Shown: positions 1 to 12,432, counted from the stretch's first letter. The stretch: 64,000 nucleotides of DNA from Heloderma charlesbogerti (GCA_026122225.1 JANEZZ010001905.1:3077501-3141500), one strand, 5' to 3'. The notes: generated from the sequence alone by a model not told the origin. A program made the numbers and translations.

Positions 1-845
1 TAAATATGGAAGCTCCATTTCTAACTATCATGACTAACAAAAGCATAAGAAGTGCTTTGCTGAGCCAGACCAACAGTGGTGCAGTTTGGACTTGATGATC
101 TTAAAGACACACATGGTGGGGGGGCTTTAGATTGGGGAGTCAAACCTCAGGCCAGCCAGCCCAATCTAGTCTGCTGGGGTTTGCCAAATGACCATGCCCC
201 CTTTCCCCCAGCTGCTGATTATTCGGTGGTTTCCCAGCTGTTGTGCAGTTTTTTCCCCCTTCTAAAAGGTCGAAAAATGCCTCCCCTAAAATTTAGTTAC
301 TGGCAGTCAGAGGTTTTTTTAGTTTTTTAAGCTAAAAGCTGCCGGTATTTTGGCCCTGCCCCTTTTGCCTTCGGACCTGCCCCCTACGAGAATGTGAACC
401 CCTACAGCTTCTCCAAAATTGAATCTGCCCTTCAGGCTGAAAGAGGTTCAACACACCCGTTCCCCTTCGTGTACAGCCCTACACATGTAATTCAGAAGCA
501 GGTCCCACTGAGTTCAATGAAACTTATTCCAGGTAAGTGGGTGAACCCATTCCAAACTATAAGCATGCTTTAAGTACATTCAGCCCTTGCTTTGTCTATC
601 TCTCCCCTCTGCTGTCTTCGTCATTGTTGACCTTAGACTGCAAGCTCCTTGCGGAGAGAGGGGTTTTGTTCTGTCTCTTGCAAAACTCTGTAAAGCACAA
701 TGCACCCTGATGGATAATGTCATTGTAATTAAGAATAGAACAAGCCAAGGCATAAAGGAAAGAAAGAGCTGCCAACAAGACATTACTGCAGCACCACCTG
801 GTGGCCCAACTCATGTTCATCGCTAATATCTGTGGTCTTTTCCAG
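1..845. other. MASP1 intron, left edge
   Basis: Holds a hAT-like fragment (about 60-450) with the GCCCTGCCCCTTTTGCCTTC and TTCAACACACCC strings shared by the copies at 20196, 33748, 40862 and 55065. A short common amniote repeat lies at 480-535 (CCCACTGAGTTCAATGAAAC). I see no coding sequence; the first half of CCP2 must lie further left. Confidence 0.5.
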
Positions 846-920
846 GTACCTACACCTGTGATTCTAAGGGGCTCTGGAGAAGCGCAGAGTTGGGGAGGCG
901 TCTGCCATCTTGTCAACCAG
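846..920 (+). CDS. MASP1: MASP1 exon: second half of CCP2 module
   Basis: This 75-base exon lies between a TTTTCCAG acceptor and a GTACCT donor. It reads (G)TYTCDSKGLWRSAELGRR followed by LPSCQP. That matches the C-terminal half of the second complement control protein module of MASP-1/MASP-3, with its two cysteines, the GLW tryptophan and the L-P-x-C ending. CCP2 helps position the protease domain in the lectin-pathway proenzyme. The exon enters with two bases of a codon and leaves with one (phase 1 on both sides). The single G left over is completed to a valine codon by either downstream choice, the MASP-3 exon at 7857 or the MASP-1 exon at 12298, so this is the branch point for alternative splicing. 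I did not find the first half of CCP2 in bases 1-845. The match is from memory of the family; confidence is high because phase and cysteine pattern both fit. Confidence 0.88.
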
Positions 921-1864
921 GTACCTAGATTGCCCTGACACAATCTCCACATAAGCTGTTCTCTTTTAGTTCCAGCCCCGCATTTTAAGGGCGGTGCAGT
1001 CGTTCGACTTCTGTACAGAGCGTGTGTGAAAATCAAAACAGAAGGCACAAAAGGTGCCCCTTTTCGTCTTCAGGCTTCATCGTGGCCATGGCCCATATGG
1101 GCTGCGGAGCTTCTATGCATTGAAAACTGCTCTGGGGACAGGTCTTTTGTTCCACAGAGAGATCAAGGAAGCAATGCAAATCATTTAAATTTCCCCTCTT
1201 TCTGTAATTTACTCTTGAATATCTTTTCATGGCTGCCAGCGCTAGGAGGTCTTGGATGCAAGTCTCAATGCGCAGGATGGTTTTGGATTTCCAGTTTTGC
1301 AAGATTATGCATTTGTTCGTTAATGTAGCTCTGGCAAACCATGCCCCTTGTCAGTCTATCACAGGGGTGTGAAACATGCGGGCCATGGGCTTTGCGCAGT
1401 CCTCCCAGCCTTTTTTACAGCCCCTCAAGTCACCACCACCAAATTGCCACCAAATTTCAGCAGTGCAGCAGCAAAAAAAAAAGTTGCATTTTCACTCTTT
1501 TAAAAAGGCATCCGGGGCTTCTGGGAATGCAATTATGAATTAAAACAAGGAACGCACTGCCCGCATGCTGTGTTTTCTAATGAAAATGTGGCTTTTTTGC
1601 TGCTGTCAATTTCAGCAGCAAGGTGCATGGATGGGGGGGGGAGGGATTGGCCCCTGGAACTTCTGAAGTTGCCCACTCAGTCTATCAAGCCCCAGCTATT
1701 GCCTGTTTGGCCTGCCAAGGTGTGCACATATTTTATTAATAAGTGATTTATCTAGGACCATATTGATTTTTACCTTAGCTTCTGTCCAGAAGGGGGCTGT
1801 GATTTGACATTTCCATAGAAGGTGTGTGAGGCCAGCTTGCCATCGCCTTGCACCTATCCTCCAG

Positions 1865-1995
1865 AGCAGAGGTGGGCAACCTGTGGCCCTCCAGGTATTT
1901 TGACTTAAAACTCCCATCAGCTCTAACCAGCCTAGCCAACTGTGGGGGATTATGGGAGTTGTAGGCCAAAACAGCTGGAGGGCCATAAGTTGTCC
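1865..1995. repeat. Foldback element of the 'ccctccag...actccca' family
   Basis: The arms GGTGGGCAACCTGTGGCCCTCC and GGAGGGCCATAAGTTGTCCAC are inverted copies, with AACTCCCATCAG and GGGAGTTGTAGGCC nearer the middle. Related copies are at 16235, 17345, 19290, 22305, 23975, 39655 and 63325. It behaves like a small non-autonomous DNA transposon. Confidence 0.65.
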
Positions 1996-2396
1996 ACAAG
2001 ATGCCTGCTCTAGAGTCACGCCTAAGTGTCAGAAGCAAAGTAGTGCGTTCTGTACATGATTTTTTTTTTTTTGGTATTTATCTCGGCCTATTGCGGAATA
2101 AAACGTTATTGGCACAGGTCTTTGAAACCGCAACTGGAACATTCCACACCACATAAGCCAATGAACTACTGCATCACATTTCTTTTCTTTCCTGTTTGTT
2201 CTTCTCTTTTCCCTTCTCCACCTCTTTGCCGTCCCCCTTCTCTGTGTCTCTCATACTCCTTTCTCCTTCTTCAGCAAGAATCAAACTGTAGCAAGCAATG
2301 TGCACCAAGTGAAAGCACAAAACTGCAAAACATAGCTGGGAGGGTGAGGTGTGGGTTGAGGATGGCCAGGAGGAGAAATTGGGAAATTGTGAGTAT

Positions 2397-2422
2397 GCAC
2401 ACACACACACACACACACACAC
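2397..2422. repeat. (CA)n microsatellite
   Basis: Twelve or more CA units in a row. Confidence 0.9.
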
Positions 2423-2556
2423 AATTGAGAAATTTATCTGGTCTTATTTTGCTTCCTTCAAAATTCCCCGTAAGTTTCTGCCCAAGAGGGAACATCCAGA
2501 CTGACTTGAAATTTTACTTGAGGCAAAACTCAGTGGCAGTCGAGTGCTACTCTAGC

Positions 2557-2611
2557 AAGCAAGCAAGCAAGCAAGACGGAGGGAAGGAAGGAAGGAAGGA
2601 AGGAAGGAAGG
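2557..2611. repeat. (AAGC)n / (AAGG)n microsatellite
   Basis: About five AAGC units followed, after a short break, by seven AAGG units. Confidence 0.9.
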
Positions 2612-3915
2612 GGGTCTCACCAAATGCCACTCTGAACCAAGTGGAAGGCCAGCGTTATCCCGAGACTGCCAAGTGGCAAATCTAGGTTACAGTTTTGTCT
2701 CAACTGTCCTAACCCCTTACCCCTTCATCTCTCACACTTCCTGGGGTGGCACCGATGGCACCAGACTGAAGGCACTGTGCGAAGGTTTCCCAGGATGAGG
2801 GCTTGTGCGTGCAAAATGGCACCAGCCCAGGGCAACCGTCTCAGGAGGCCTGCAAAGAAGTAGCATTCTCACCACCAGCTTGAAGGTGCTCCCTCGCAGT
2901 TGCCAGAGAAAGAGGCTGAGCAGGTAGGAGGGGACAGAGGTGCCCTCTGGGGGGCACACCACCCTGGCCGCTGTGGTGTTTCCCCAGCCACCACCGTCCG
3001 CCACTGCCACCACCTTGCTTGCCTGGTGCAGCACCCTGCCGCGTGGTCTGCCCCAGCTACCTAGGACCAGGTGTCTTCCTACTCATTTGAAAATGGCACT
3101 GAAGGAAAGTCATGTCAGTGCCATTTGCAAAACGGGCAGCAGCAGGTTGTCAGGGCTGCTGCTGCCACCTCCAAAAGATCTCCATAAAACAGCCACTTGG
3201 AGACACACAGCTGGATTTTAAAGTGCATCTTCCCCCTTTGCACTTTAAAATCCATGTGTTGGTTTTGCTGGGAGATCGGCATTTGGGCAGCTGGGGCAGT
3301 CACCCTCGGCTTCATGGGGCGGGGGGTGAGAGTGCGGGGCTGCATGGGCCTAGACTTGGGTCTCAAGAGCTGCACCTAGCAAGCCATGGAGAGGAGGAGG
3401 AGGCTCTCCAAATGCTTGGATGAGGAACTAGCAGAGTGTGGGAACTCTTGCCTTGTGCGGCTCGGGGCGGAACAGATCAAGCTGCCTTGCAGAATGTAAC
3501 AGGACAGGCTGTGCCCAAGTTTCTCTTTCCTGTTAAGCGCTGACTGTCTTTTAAACACACACTTTCCATTTGTGTCTGCTTCTGGTACTGATGGAATCCA
3601 GGCGAGCTGGCAGTTCCAGGAGAAAGTTTCCCAGAGGTCGGGATGGGCTGGCCAAGAGCAAAGAATTTGCTGTGCTCCTCTCTTCTCCCGGTTTTATTCA
3701 AGCCAGCTGCCTGCCTGCCACTGGGAAAGATCTCTTCCTGCAGCCCTTTCTGGGGCAGATCCCTTACTTCGTCACAGCCCGAGCATCGAGCAAACATCTT
3801 GGTGGGGCGTCATGCTTTTTTTTTCATGGCAACCATTTCCGGGGGGGGGGGGGCTCTTGGTCTGTGGCAGCGAAAACAACCAAGGGTCTGGCAGCCTGTT
3901 CAAAATGAACACATT

Positions 3916-3977
3916 TATTCTGGCGGAAGCTTTCGTGGAGGAAATGGAGAGTGTCCACGAAAGCTTACGCCAGAATC
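3916..3977. repeat. Hairpin-forming inverted repeat
   Basis: ATTCTGGCGGAAGCTTTCGTGG is followed after a 16-base loop by CCACGAAAGCTTACGCCAGAAT, arms of about 22 bases with one mismatch. The 3' flank (GTGTTAGTCTTTAAGG) resembles the repeat at 33690-34170. Confidence 0.8.
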
Positions 3978-4138
3978 ACTGTGTTAGTCTTTAAGGGGCC
4001 TTTTGTTGTCTTTGTTGTCTTTTTTCATGGTTTATGCCGCACTCCTAGGCATACTGACTCCGAAGTCAGTCCTGCTGGACAAACTGGGACTTACTTCTGG
4101 GTACATGTCCATAAGATTGGGCTGCATTATTTAGACCA

Positions 4139-4500
4139 GGGGTGGGGAAACCTTTCGGGACCAAGGGACCAAGGGCCATGTTCCCAGGTGGCAAAGCACT
4201 CAAGAGGCACGTGCCACCGGCCGTGGGCAGGCCAAAGCCACAAACACAGACATCACTTGGCTGCATCGGGATTGCCTGTGGGCGGGATTAAAATCTCTCC
4301 CCCTGCTGAGATCCCAGTGATTATTGCTGTTTCCTCGCTGCTGTTGGCAGCACAGAAGCAGTGATTGTGGCTGCATCGGTATCACTGGAGGAGGGGTGAC
4401 ATTAAAGCCCCCCCTTCCCCGACCCCAACAAAGAACACCATCTCTGTGAACAGTTCCCTGCTACGCAGCTGATGGCAGAGCAGTTGAGCGGCGGGGAAAG
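4139..4500 (+). mobile_element. hAT-like non-autonomous element, incomplete
   Basis: Begins CAGGGGTGGGGAAACCTTTC, a terminus seen on hAT-type elements in this window. The matching right end is not clear. Confidence 0.4.
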
Positions 4501-4539
4501 GGGCGGAGCTCCCCAGGGTTCTGAGGACCACATGTGCTT

Positions 4540-4815
4540 TTGCTCCTCCCTTCTCGCCAGCTGCTTCTGCTCCTCCTCCTCTTTCTCATCATTGCTCCCA
4601 CTTGCTTAATTGACAGCCAGAGAGCCAGTGAGCAGTCGGCAGTGGCATCTACTGCTCCTGCTTCTCGCCACCTGCCGTAAGACCCCCCAGGTTGCAGGTC
4701 TGCAGGTTGTAGTGGTGAAGAGGAGGAGTGAGTCCAGGGGGCTCTCGCCAGTCGGCCCCTGCTGCGGTGTGGGCCCTCGGCATATGCCCGACCATGCCTA
4801 CCCTCGACATTGGTT
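4540..4815 (+). repeat. GC-rich dispersed repeat, copy 1
   Basis: Matches 22555-22880 over most of its length (for example GTGGCATCTNCTGCTCCT, TGGTGAAGAGGAGG and GACCATGCCNACCCTNGACA). No coding sequence is evident and the family is unknown to me. Confidence 0.6.
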
Positions 4816-4929
4816 TCTCATACTTCTGCCCCCTCTTTCTTTAAAAAGCAAGCATTCCATCTGTTTAAGCTGAGAGCAACATGGCAGGGAGAGGTTTGGA
4901 ATAATAAGCACATATTATGAATCTTAAAG

Positions 4930-5180
4930 TGAGCCAGTGTGGTGTAGTGGTGAGAGTGTTGGACTGGGAGCTGGGAGATCCGGGTTCTAGTCCCCACTCG
5001 GCCATGGAAGCTCACTGGGTGACTTTGGGCCAGTCGCAGACTCTCAGCCCAACCCACCTCACAGGGTTGTTGTTGTGAGGATAAAAGGGAGAGGAGGAGG
5101 ATAACGTAAGCCGCCTTGGGTTCCTTGCAAGAGGAAAAAAGGCAGGATATAAATGCAGTAAATAAATAAATGAATAAAGT
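4930..5180 (+). mobile_element. Sauria-type tRNA-derived SINE
   Basis: Starts AGCCAGTGTGGTGTAGTGG (A-box region), continues with GGTTCTAGTCC (B-box) and CTCACTGGGTGACTTTGGGC, and ends in a (AAAT)n-type tail. A second copy is at 57225-57472. This family is known from squamate genomes. Confidence 0.85.
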
Positions 5181-5663
5181 TCGTGCAACCCTTGTGGGGA
5201 AGGAGATCATGTCAAAATTCAGGGCAGGGGTACATAATGTTCAAGAGGTGGACATTACAGGACATCAAAGCTATCCAGCTTTCACACAGCAGTGACATAC
5301 ACGCCTGGCGGGAAATTATGATCTTTGCATGAACATCATGGACACTGATACACCATGGCCGCCTCAAGTGCAAAGCATATCTGGACAGTGTTCCAACCCT
5401 CTTCCCATACTTCTTAGACATTTTAGTCCTCCTCTGTTCAAGCTTGTTCTTCCCTTGCCAGTCCTTTAAGAAGTGTTCATTTCAGCCAAGCATTAGTTTC
5501 GCTTACTGGCAGTTAAACAAATAATCCCATAATGCATTTCAGTGCTCTTCATTGCCATTCAGTTAATTCCAGTGTAATTTATATGAAAGCAGGAAGACTG
5601 CCAGGTGATATCCTAGTGTGACTGGTTATTAGAAGGGGATGGAGGATGCTATAGACTTTGAAG

Positions 5664-5825
5664 CATAGAACAATAGGGTTGGAAGGGGCCTATAAGTCCA
5701 ACCCCCTGCTCAATGCAGGAATCCAGTCAAAGCATCCCTCACAGATGGCTGTCCAGCCTCGTCTTGAATGCCCCCTGTGTGGGAGAGCCCACCGCCTCCC
5801 TAGGTCATGGGTTCCATTTGTGGGT
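5664..5825 (-). mobile_element. CR1 LINE 3' end
   Basis: Contains the reverse of the CR1 terminus (GGGTTGGAAGGGGCCTATAA) and the last coding part (CAGATGGCTGTCCAGCCTCG). Confidence 0.85.
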
Positions 5826-6925
5826 AGGTGAGCATTCTGCTCTGAGCCTGTTCTACTCTGGGACATGCAGATATCACACTGTGCACTTTGGGGTGGTTTG
5901 GTTTTATTTTCATGAATCTGTTTGAATATATTTTCATCTAGGATAATGGTGGGGGCAGCTTCTGTGCTTTATATAACAAGCAGATATTTCACAGGTATAG
6001 TATTTCCATCCTGCAGCCCCTCATCCTGATTTAACTGAACACATTCACACTTTAATGAGCAAGCAATTGTAACAGACAAAGCTACAGCCCAAACCCTTTA
6101 CACACTCAGGATTCTGCTAAGTATTGGAACTGCTATGGGATTGGAATTTGCTGATTATTATTTTTCCCGGTGAATTGATGTAGCTTGTTGAGTCATCTTT
6201 TCCCTCCATGTTTGCTTTCGCTTGAGAAAATTCACACTGTAGTTTGCATTAATTTACATAACAAGATGCTCTGAGCAGCCATGTTTGATGAACAAACATG
6301 GGTGCCCCAAATGCCGCCCTGAGATGCACGCTGTCTTGAGATCCTAATGATAATGTTATAAATGAATGAATGAATGTGTGTGACCTGGATCCACTACACC
6401 CTGAAGCCCAGGTATTAAGGCTGTGTGTAAATTGATGTTTTGGCACTTGTTGGCATGATGGTGGCCATATCCCTTACATCCTGGCTAAAGCTGGTCACTC
6501 CACTGATCGCACTGGCTCCCAGTGACACCCTGGAATGGGTCAAAGCTCCCAAAGAATCGATCCACATCCCACAGATGTGCTAGCGACAGCGATACGACTT
6601 GTCTGTGTTCTGTTTCATTGCCAGCCTAGGCCATCTCCGAAGAATGGGCAGGTTGTCCTGGCTAGCGACAGGACCACCACAGCTGCCTCACCTCCCTGAG
6701 CATGTTAGTGGGGAGCTCAGCCACTTCCTTTCCCACCCCACAAAGGTATTCTGGATCTCTGAGAGTGCAATGATGGGCAGCACCATATGGTGTGAGTGCA
6801 TCATTGCTGGTAGATTATGCCACAGATGCTCCCATTTCCTTCAAGGTGATGAAAATGAACATTAGGGAAACTCTGGACAAACATTTTGTTGATCCCAGTC
6901 TTAAGACCCATGTCAAGTTTGCAGT

Positions 6926-7035
6926 CTCATAGGAACCTGCCTCGTGCTTGGTCAAACCATTATTATTATTATCACATTTACATTATTAATCCATTTAGCT
7001 CAGTATCATCTACTCTGAGTGGCAGCTGTCCTGCC
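6926..7035 (-). mobile_element. tRNA-derived SINE fragment, interrupted
   Basis: Reverse of the SINE 3' part (TCATAGGAACCTGCCTCGTG and TTTAGCTCAGTATCATCTAC), split by a short ATT-rich insertion. Confidence 0.55.
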
Positions 7036-7856
7036 TAGCTCAGCTCAAGGCTTACATCTGATGCTTGTACAGTGCAAATCAAACATGGAACAACACCTGC
7101 CACCTTGCAGTGACTAGAACTGTGATGGCTGCCAACCATCTGGATTGGCCTCAAGGACTGAAAAATGTGGCTCTGGGTGGACTGGAAAAGTTTTAGCTAT
7201 TCACAAGTGAATTTGACAAGGACTTTAAGCAGAAGGAAGAAAGATAAAGTCAAGGAGAGGCAGGCACGCGCACATGCCCACGCACGCGCACACACGCATT
7301 GCAAGCCCCAAGGACACTGCTGGTGAAACATTGTGTTTTCTTGAGACTGACACCATTTGAAAAATAATTATTTCCCAGAAATCAGATTTTAATCAGATAT
7401 TTTGTATGGAGTCCCAGTATTTTGCCACTGAACTTTGGTTGCATGCATATACATTTACTGTCATTAAAATTAGGGGTGGGTGAGGTGGAGTACCAGCGTC
7501 CTAAATTCAAAAACTTTGAATGTAAAAAAAAAAATCAAAGTTCAAAGTTCAAGCATTCACAAGTGTCAAATTCTACACGTCAATTTGAACAGTTAATTGT
7601 TTGAAATCACACATTTCAGTTTCATCCATCGCTAGAATTAAAAACAATCCGATGCAAGTTCACAGAGAGTAGCTGTGTTGAACAAACCATAGGAAGTACG
7701 AGCGGAGTTGAAAGCAAGATGAGGGTTTTTCTGTCCCCTGTTGCCAAAATAACCGGGGGAAACTCTGGCATAATCTCCTAGAGAGTCACAGTTCAGCTAC
7801 TTCTTGGAGCTGGCCATGGTAGACTAACCATCTTCTGTGTTATTTTCTCTTTCCAG

Positions 7857-8740
7857 TTTGTGGGCAGCCAATCCGTCCTCTGCCCACACTAATCAAGCGT
7901 ATCATTGGTGGGCGAAATGCAGAGCCCGGCTTTTTCCCCTGGCAAGTGCTAATTGTGGTGGAAGACACGTCCCGAGTGCCGAATGACCGGTGGTTCGGCA
8001 GCGGAGCCCTGCTCTCCGAGTCATGGGTGCTGACAGCCGCCCACGTCCTTCGCTCTCAGCGCCGGGACAACACCATTATCCCGGTCTCCAAAGAACATGT
8101 CACCGTCTACCTAGGCCTTCACAATGTGAAAAACAAGATGGACGCTGTCAACCGGAGAGTGGAGAAGATTGTCCTCCATGAGGCCTTTGACATCCAGAAC
8201 TACAACCACGACATTGCTCTGGTTAAGCTGAAGGAGAAGGTGGCCATGGGACCCTACGTCATGCCAGTCTGCCTACCGCAGTATGCACATGAATTGGAAG
8301 GACCTCAGCCCAACACACTGGGCCTGGTGGCGGGCTGGGGCATTTCCAATCCCAACATCACGGTGGATGAGGTCATCAGCTCAGGCATGCAGACCCTATC
8401 TGACATTCTGCAATACGTCAAGTTACCGGTGGTGTTCCATGCTGAGTGTAAGATGAGCTACGAGTCCCGATCCGGTAACTACAGTGTGACTGAGAATATG
8501 TTCTGTGCCGGATACTATGAAGGTGGGAAGGACACCTGCCTCGGAGACAGTGGCGGCGCATTTGTCATCCAAGACCTTAACAGCCGGAGGTGGGTGGCTC
8601 AAGGACTCGTCTCATGGGGCGGACCAGAGGAGTGTGGGAGCAAGCAAGTCTACGGGGTCTACACCAAGGTCTCCAACTATGTGGGCTGGCTGCAAGAGAA
8701 GAGTGGATGGACATTCGTGGACGCTGACGTGGGCAGATGA
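7857..8740 (+). CDS. MASP1: MASP1 gene, MASP-3-specific serine protease exon (terminal exon of that isoform)
   Basis: A single exon encodes the whole trypsin-like domain of MASP-3, the protease that activates pro-factor D in the alternative complement pathway. It follows a TTTTCTCTTTCCAG acceptor and ends at TGA 8738-8740. It starts V-C-G-Q-P, with the cysteine that links to the rest of the chain, and then has the activation site K-R|I-I-G-G. The catalytic histidine is in TAAHVL, the aspartate in NHDIAL and the serine in GDSGG. The Asp in GGKDTC gives an S1 pocket of trypsin type. The usual cysteine after the catalytic His is absent (AAHV, not AAHC), and the catalytic serine is coded AGT. Both are known marks of the MASP-2/MASP-3/C1r/C1s branch. 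One possible N-glycosylation site is NIT and another is NYS. The frame is fully open and looks intact. An ATTAAA at 9159-9164 could serve as its polyadenylation signal (weak). Confidence 0.95.
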
Positions 8741-11700
8741 GCTGAGTATCAAAGCAAGGGCTGGGGATATTTTGCCAGGACAGCATCGAAGCTCAGTTGT
8801 GTCAGAAGTATTTTGTGGGCCACTATGGACCATGTTTTTCCCACCCACAGAATAAGTTTACAATTGTTATTAATTGGTGGAAGGAGGATCCAGATAACTC
8901 TCCTGTACATAGTGCCTCTGTTAAAGGAATATCACATTTTCTAAACACTCACACTGTAATATCTTGTTACTGGGATAAGGCCATCCCCCCACCCCATTCC
9001 AACATGAATGCATCAGTTTGTGACTGGGAATGCTGCATGGAATGCGTTTCAGCAAGCATCATAGACCACACCACCACCACCATGCCACAGAATAGGGCCT
9101 GTGGGATCATTTGCAAGGCAACTCTCATCCCCAGCCTTCCAATGCCTGCACTGAGGCCATTAAACGTGTGCTTGATTCTGTCATTAAAATCAGACTTCAA
9201 GGTGCTTCACTTGAGGATGATCATGCCCACTCTCTGAACCAGGAAGGGGGGGTCCAGGATCACATTGGATATAAGTTTTATTTGGTGATGGATGAACTCC
9301 GGCCCACCTTGATTCAGAATTAAACTCTGCAAACTTGGCTAGTATCCCCCAAAATGGGAAAATAGCTCAGTTTGTTCTGAGCCCAGTTCCGAGCCTGCCC
9401 CTGGGAGTGAACAGTTACAAGCCCTCCAAAAGGCCCACCCCCCTACAAGTCCTCGGAGCCTGCCCCATCACTTCCTTCCCACCTTCCTAACCTGACAGCA
9501 GAGTTGGCAGCGATGGTGAGAAGGGGGGGGGTGCCTCCATTCCAAACACCTGCTGGAATGCTCTTCTGACAGCATCTCAAGTGCCAGGGTCCAAATTACA
9601 TTTCCCAGGGCAGTGAACATCTTTGTATGCAAGCACATGCTTGTCACATTCACACTTCACATTTTTAGGGTGTGCCCTTAACAATCATAGGTGTACACCT
9701 AAAATATGTAACAGGTGGCCCTTAAAAGTACTTTGCTTTGGCTGAATTGGGCCCTGACTGTGGACATTGCAGTAGTCATGCTATCAGCCCACCCCTCAAA
9801 AAGGTTCTTTTCCCCCCAAAATGCACATTTTGCTTGCCTCCTCCACTTTCTGTTTAACCCGCCAGCCTGACACTGAAAGCATGGGAAGGCACTACCTGAA
9901 TGCATCCTCTATATTTGACTTTGTCTGACAGACAATATGTTGGTGATTTGAGTTGCAACTAAGTGCTATGTTATACACACACAGAGAGACACACCCGCTA
10001 GCCCTCTCTAGCGGCCTCTTTAATTATAGAGGGAAGTGCTTGTTTTTTAAATGACACAATTATGAATTTTAAATGACACAGTTATGAAAGAAAACATTGA
10101 CTTGTAGGGCCTGTGACTGAAAACTCTGCACCAAAGCTTTAATTCTATGGGTTTCTTGGGGGTGCTTGGTGCCCATAAACTCAGGATTCACAGTCCCCCC
10201 CCTTTCCCCTCCTTCCCATGCGCAAGAGAAATATATGTCCAAGCCATTGTGTTAGAAGGGAAAATGTACATGCTTCTTGTATAGGAAAGACATTACAGTG
10301 AACATTTTGTTTCTTTACTCTGTGCCACACTGCTTAAAGCACCCTTCTCCAACCTGATGTCCTCCAGATGTGTTGGACTGCAACTCCCATGTGATCAGAC
10401 ACATGCTTTGCATGCAGAAGATTCCCCAGAATCTCCAGTTAGCATAGGGAAAACCCTGGAGAGCCGCTGCTGCCAGTCAGTGTTGACAACACTGGGCTAG
10501 ATGGACCAATGGCCGGACTCCCGGATAAGGCAGCTTCCGATGTTGCTAACCCTTTCTATTCTGACTGATAAAAGAGTGTAACTCAAAAACATGCATACTT
10601 TACCACTACCAAAAGTTGGTCCAATGGAAGATAAATAACTCTTACTCTCTTGGCTCCTTTTCATCAAAAGGCTGAGACATCATTCATATAAACCTCAGAA
10701 ACACTCCCAGGACGGATAAACTTTTTTTTTTTTTTTTAGTAAAAAGGACTGGGTTTTCCTCACTGTCCATCAGGTCAAACCCTGAAGTTCTTACTCACTG
10801 GTTACTCACTCATCCATTAGGATCTTACCTGAGTAGATGGTAATCAGGAAATCAAGCACTGAAATAATCCAAAGAAAGAGGGTCTTCTGTTACAATACAT
10901 GGTTAGAAAAATATTCTTGGCTCTGTTACATATTTAAGAGATATTATGCTGTTTGTTATGGGTTTTATACTCCGTTTTGTAGTATTCCTAATATTATGTA
11001 TTACAATCTTTAGAAAGAAAGGAATAAAACTATTGTGTTACATACAAATCTCTGTGCATCAAGAATTGCGTTGAGGGTACTTTGTGTCGTAAACTGGATT
11101 GTTGCACCATGGAAGTGAAATAAGGAGCTCTGCATCCACATCCCAAATTTCAATCATCCTAACAATGACATGATTTTGGCCTATGAAATATATTTAGGAA
11201 TCCATCTCAATGGAGCCTGAGTTTCCATATTCAAAAAATCAGAATCAGATTTCTCTGCCACAATTCAAAGCTGACCTCAAAAATAAAAACAAAATCAGTA
11301 TCCCATCCCCAAAATCAGAAGCTAAATTATTGGTGTGAAAAAGGCACATTTGGTCATTCTTCTGTCAGATGCTCTCTTGGTCCAATCAGAATATTCATTC
11401 TATAGGCAGATGTAGAATTTCAGACATCCTGTCTCTGGGGTGTAACACTTAACAAATCCAACTCTATGTTTGATGTAGAATAGCAAACATGTTTGTTACT
11501 ACTCTAGTTTACAATTTGGTTTCTACCCTAGTTCATTGTCACTGGAAGACCCAGGACTGTAGATCCAGAGCATATGACCCAGTATTGTAGTGTTGTGTGG
11601 GTTTAATTGCCAAGTGAGTGTTCTTTCTTGTTTTGATCCTTTCCGGGCCAAACTAGACAGGACATTAAGTGCATCATTACTTATATGTGTCTGCAAGAGA

Positions 11701-12297
11701 CAGACATAAACACTAGTTGCAGAATGATCACAATCAAAGCAATCCATTCTCCAGTGCAAACAGGGTCAGACCAACCACAGCATGGAAGAGCCATCAACCC
11801 CAGTTGCCACGTCTTTGGGATGGATGCCAAGCAACTAGATACATGGTGATACCCCTACCAATTCCAACTGGGCAATGACCAACATTGTCCAGCTGAGGCT
11901 GAAATTAGGTGGTGGGAAGAGAGCGGGAAACAGATGTGGTTCATCACAGGCACTCCCAGGAGCAGGCAAGCAAAGTGAGGCTCAGAAGCAACAAATGGGC
12001 TACCCTGGCTCTGATTTTTAAAGGGATTTTACCACTCCGTTACCAGGAGAGTAGTGTGATCCCACCAAGCAAAAAGGTAAGTACAAACATTTCTCATTGC
12101 ACTGCACCAGGGCCCAAATGGACCTCAGGGTACCAGCTAGGATGTCCACTTCCTTGCATCGGTGCAAGGATTATGCAGCAGCCGCCCTCCCTCTCCCTCA
12201 ACCCCTTTGCAAGCACCTGGATCTGAGCCACTGCCAGCATCTCAGGAACAATCCAGATCTCCTAGCTCCTAAGTCCTGCTGTTCCCTTCTTTTTCAG
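8741..12297 (+). other. MASP-3 3' UTR and intron before the MASP-1 protease exons
   Basis: The first part is MASP-3 3' untranslated sequence of unknown length. Further on are half of a foldback element (10345-10400) and a SINE 3' part (10403-10545, CCCTGGAGAGCCGCTGCTGC and ACTGGGCTAGATGGACCAAT). The remainder (10600-12250) is AT-rich and looks unique. I see no exon. Confidence 0.5.
10403..10545 (+). mobile_element. tRNA-derived SINE, 3' part
   Basis: CTTTGCATGCAGAAG, then GAGAGCCGCTGCTGCCAGTC, then GATAAGGCAGCTTCCGATGT. Same family as 15003-15165 and 20091-20520. Confidence 0.75.
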
Positions 12298-12432
12298 TGT
12301 GTGGAAAGCCAAAGTTCTCCAGAAGCCTGCTGGCCCGTATCGCTAATGGACGCTATGCCCAGAGAGGGATCTCGCCATGGATTGCCATGCTACACAAGAA
12401 CGGACGCCCCTTCTGTGGAGGCTCACTTCTAG
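12298..12432 (+). CDS. MASP1: MASP1, MASP-1 protease domain exon 1 (activation site)
   Basis: First of six exons for the MASP-1 serine protease domain, the alternative to the MASP-3 exon about 4 kb upstream. MASP-1 cleaves MASP-2 and C2 when mannose-binding lectin or ficolins bind sugars. The exon follows TTCTTTTTCAG and ends before GTAAGA. It reads V-C-G-K-P-K-F-S-R-S-L-L-A-R|I-A-N-G-R, with the activation bond after the last Arg, and runs to the conserved FCGGSLL. The new N-terminus is Ile-Ala-Asn-Gly rather than the textbook IVGG; the human enzyme also departs from it (IFNG). It is phase 1 at both ends, matching the CCP2 exon at 846-920 and the next exon at 13832. Confidence 0.93.
   Translation, partial: CVESQSSPEACWPVSLMDAMPREGSRHGLPCYTRTDAPSVEAHF

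Larger units (their letters stand above)
921..7856 (+). other. MASP1 intron between CCP2 and the MASP-3 exon
   Basis: About 6.9 kb with no further exon I can recognise. It contains a foldback element (1865-1995), CA and AAGG microsatellites (2397-2422, 2557-2611), a hairpin (3916-3977), a hAT-like start (4139), a GC-rich repeat (4540-4815), a Sauria-type SINE (4930-5180), a CR1 end (5664-5825) and a SINE fragment (6926-7035). Confidence 0.6.

Noticed and set aside
2056..2685. 209-codon open frame
   Set aside because: It runs through CA and AAGG microsatellites and translates them into repeated residues; no coding signal.
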